Shown here one piece after another: positions 62,455 through 64,000 of a stretch of DNA of 64,000 nucleotides (positions are counted from its first letter, which is position 1; each line of letters starts with the position of its first letter). The position numbers and the translations under genes were made by a program. The notes beneath the pieces were generated by a model that saw only the letters and a program-made list of their open reading frames with translations, did not search any database and was not told where the DNA came from. Where the stretch lies: contig JABAKD010000019.1 of assembly GCA_012845835.1 (NCBI GenBank), forward strand, positions 2,713,501-2,777,500, given 5' to 3'. This DNA comes from Undaria pinnatifida (taxonomy: Eukaryota > Sar > Phaeophyceae > Laminariales > Alariaceae).

Positions 62455-62680
62455 CACCTTAAAACGCCTTTCAACTGGAAACCCGTTTCTGGAGCCAACT
62501 TACTTGGAACTTGTATAGGGAGGGGTTTTGGGCGCTCTAAAAGTTGTATATGGAGGGGTTTTGGGCGCTCTAAAAGGGTCCCCCGACCTTCAACGCCTTT
62601 ACAACTGGAAACCCGTTTTGGGGTGAAAAATACTCGGAATTAGTATAGGGAGGGGTTTTGGGCGCTCTAATGGGGTTATA
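62455..62680. mobile_element. short dispersed element, two direct copies
   Basis: AACTGGAAACCCGTTT, CTTGGAACTTGTATAGGGAG and GGGTTTTGGGCGCTCTAA, repeated about 130 bp later. Inverted relatives are at 33000 and 63170. Confidence 0.65.
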
Positions 62681-63311
62681 GAGCGGACTCGGAGAAGACC
62701 AAAGAAGTTCCCCCCGATTATTTAACCCTTGTTCCAACTCCTCAAATGATCCCTGTCTAACTCTATGTGTTTTGTTCCTTTTTTGGGAGTCCAGTGCTAA
62801 AAGGTGCTACAAGGGCTAACAACCCCATGGTCTGGCTATGTAGTACGACGACGCCCCGACTCGAGAGAACCAAGACTGCGGCAGCGGGAGGGTGTTAATG
62901 CCCCCGTTTTTAGCCACAAGGTTTTGACGGCTCGGAGGCGTGACTGTATACCGCACGGACAAAATGCTTGAGGCGGTTGTTTTAGAGCAGCGTAGCTTAC
63001 CGTTAGCATTGCGGGTTATATCGCAAAAATAAAACGGCGCACGGAAGCTCAACGCCGCAAAGCAACGAGGGGGGGGGGGGGGGGGAAGGTCACTCGCGCC
63101 GGTGACCCCGAGCCCCTGCAAGTGGAGGCCTCAAGAGTCAAGAGTGACCCCCCCCCCCTAGCCTGGGTTAATCTCCCCTTAAAAGCCCCGAAAACCCCTC
63201 CCTAGACTAATTCCAAGTATTTTTCACCCAAAAACGGGTTTCCAGTTGTAAAGGCGTTAAGGAACCCCCGTTAAGGAACCCCTGTTATTCGGAGAATAGT
63301 GTAGCTCCTAA

Positions 63312-63360
63312 GTGCTACCTCTATCGTAGCACGCGTCTGTGCTGCGATAGAGGTAGCACG
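63312..63360. repeat. 49-bp palindrome made of two MITE family 1 ends
   Basis: GTGCTACCTCTATCGTAG then CACGCGTC joined to TGTGCTGCGATAGAGGTAG then CAC. The arms are the family 1 terminal repeats with no interior. Confidence 0.8.
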
Positions 63361-63544
63361 CCGAATACTGCTTTTAATACTTGCTGGCACGTATAGTGTC
63401 GGTGTTCTCGGCTGGCACATGCCGGCAGTATGGAGGGAGCGCTGCTGTGATGTGTAGCGTAGCGCAACCATGTAGCGGGCTGCTGCCGCTGCATGTTTTG
63501 GCGCCGATTTCTTTGGATACAGGTATGGATTTTTTGTGGTGGAA

Positions 63545-63609
63545 GACAATAGCAAACAGAGTTTAACGCCGCCGGCATTGACGCCGTGGTCAATTTCTAA
63601 CCCCGATCA
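63545..63609 (+). pseudogene. shadow of PDI-like exon 10, 3' half with donor
   Basis: CATTGACGCCGTGGTCAAT then TTCTAACCCCGATCAGGTGA parallels AATTGGCACCATGTTCAT then CTCTAACCCAGATCAGGTGA at the true exon end. Confidence 0.75.
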
Positions 63610-64000
63610 GGTGACATGCCAGACAGTAGTGGTCCCTCTGTAGTGCCGATTGAGCAGTGCCGGTAGCCCGCTATAGTGCCGATGAAATCGCTTGGCACGA
63701 ATGGGAAGTAACCAGTAGTGGCAGTATGTGGCGTAGCGCCGGTGGTCCCTCTATAGTGCCGGTTGAGCAGTGCCGGCCGCCCGCTATGGTGCCGATGAAA
63801 TCGCTTGGCACGGATGAGAAACAAACACAGTAGTTGCAGTATGCGGAGTAGTGCCGGTTGCCGCTATAGTGCCGGTTTTTCTGGTTGGCACATACCGGCG
63901 CTATATAGGTAGTGGTCCCTCTATAGTACCGGTTGAATAGTGCCGGTTGCCCGCTATAGTGCCTGTGAATTCGCTTGGCACGGAGGGGAAACAACCAGTA
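63610..64000. mobile_element. MITE family 2, nested or tandem copies at window edge
   Basis: GTAGTGGTCCCTCTGTAGTG, GAAATCGCTTGGCACGAATG, GGTGGTCCCTCTATAGTG, TTGGCACATACCGGCGCT and GTAGTGGTCCCTCTATAGTA. At least three units follow the exon 10 shadow; the last runs out of the window. Confidence 0.7.

Overview
The window is eukaryotic nuclear DNA: no operons, canonical GT-AG introns, GC-rich exons of 70-360 nt, and introns of about 0.4-7 kb filled with mobile elements and simple repeats. A multicellular stramenopile, most plausibly a brown alga, is my best guess from gene content, intron density and repeat load. I could not test this by database search.

Three spliced genes can be rebuilt exon by exon with matching phases. 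(1) An isochorismatase-superfamily cysteine hydrolase on the minus strand (10045 to 4238, three recognised exons). (2) A complete RAD23-type ubiquitin receptor on the minus strand (47693 to 25720, nine exons, 414 residues: UBL, UBA1, XPC-binding, UBA2). (3) A secreted PDI-like thioredoxin-fold protein on the plus strand (47945 to at least 62240, ten exons, 495 residues so far, open at the right edge). RAD23 and the PDI-like gene are divergent, with only 251 bp between start codons, so they probably share a bidirectional promoter. Both belong to protein quality control: oxidative folding in the ER, and delivery of ubiquitinated or ERAD clients to the proteasome.

Layout: 1-4.2 kb is repeats and unassigned DNA. 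4.2-10 kb is the hydrolase gene. 10-11.9 kb is unassigned DNA with tRNA-like SINE pieces. 11.9-15.7 kb holds three different satellite arrays side by side. 16.4-21 kb is a decayed, tandemly duplicated region with RING-like and treble-clef-like cysteine motifs. 21-25.7 kb is dispersed repeats and MITEs. 25.7-47.7 kb is RAD23. 47.9-64 kb is the PDI-like gene.

Two themes stand out. First, most of the recognised exons have degenerate partial copies ('exon shadows') in the neighbouring intron, usually keeping the splice-site edge and often in tandem. Second, a LINE and a SINE family share a 3' end (AAATGAGTAC followed by poly-C rather than poly-A), and their C-tails repeatedly lie within 4 to about 200 nt of exon borders. 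Other mobile DNA includes a 1.3-kb pogo/Tigger-type element carrying a zinc-finger ORF, hAT-like MITEs, three further TIR families and several tRNA-like SINEs.
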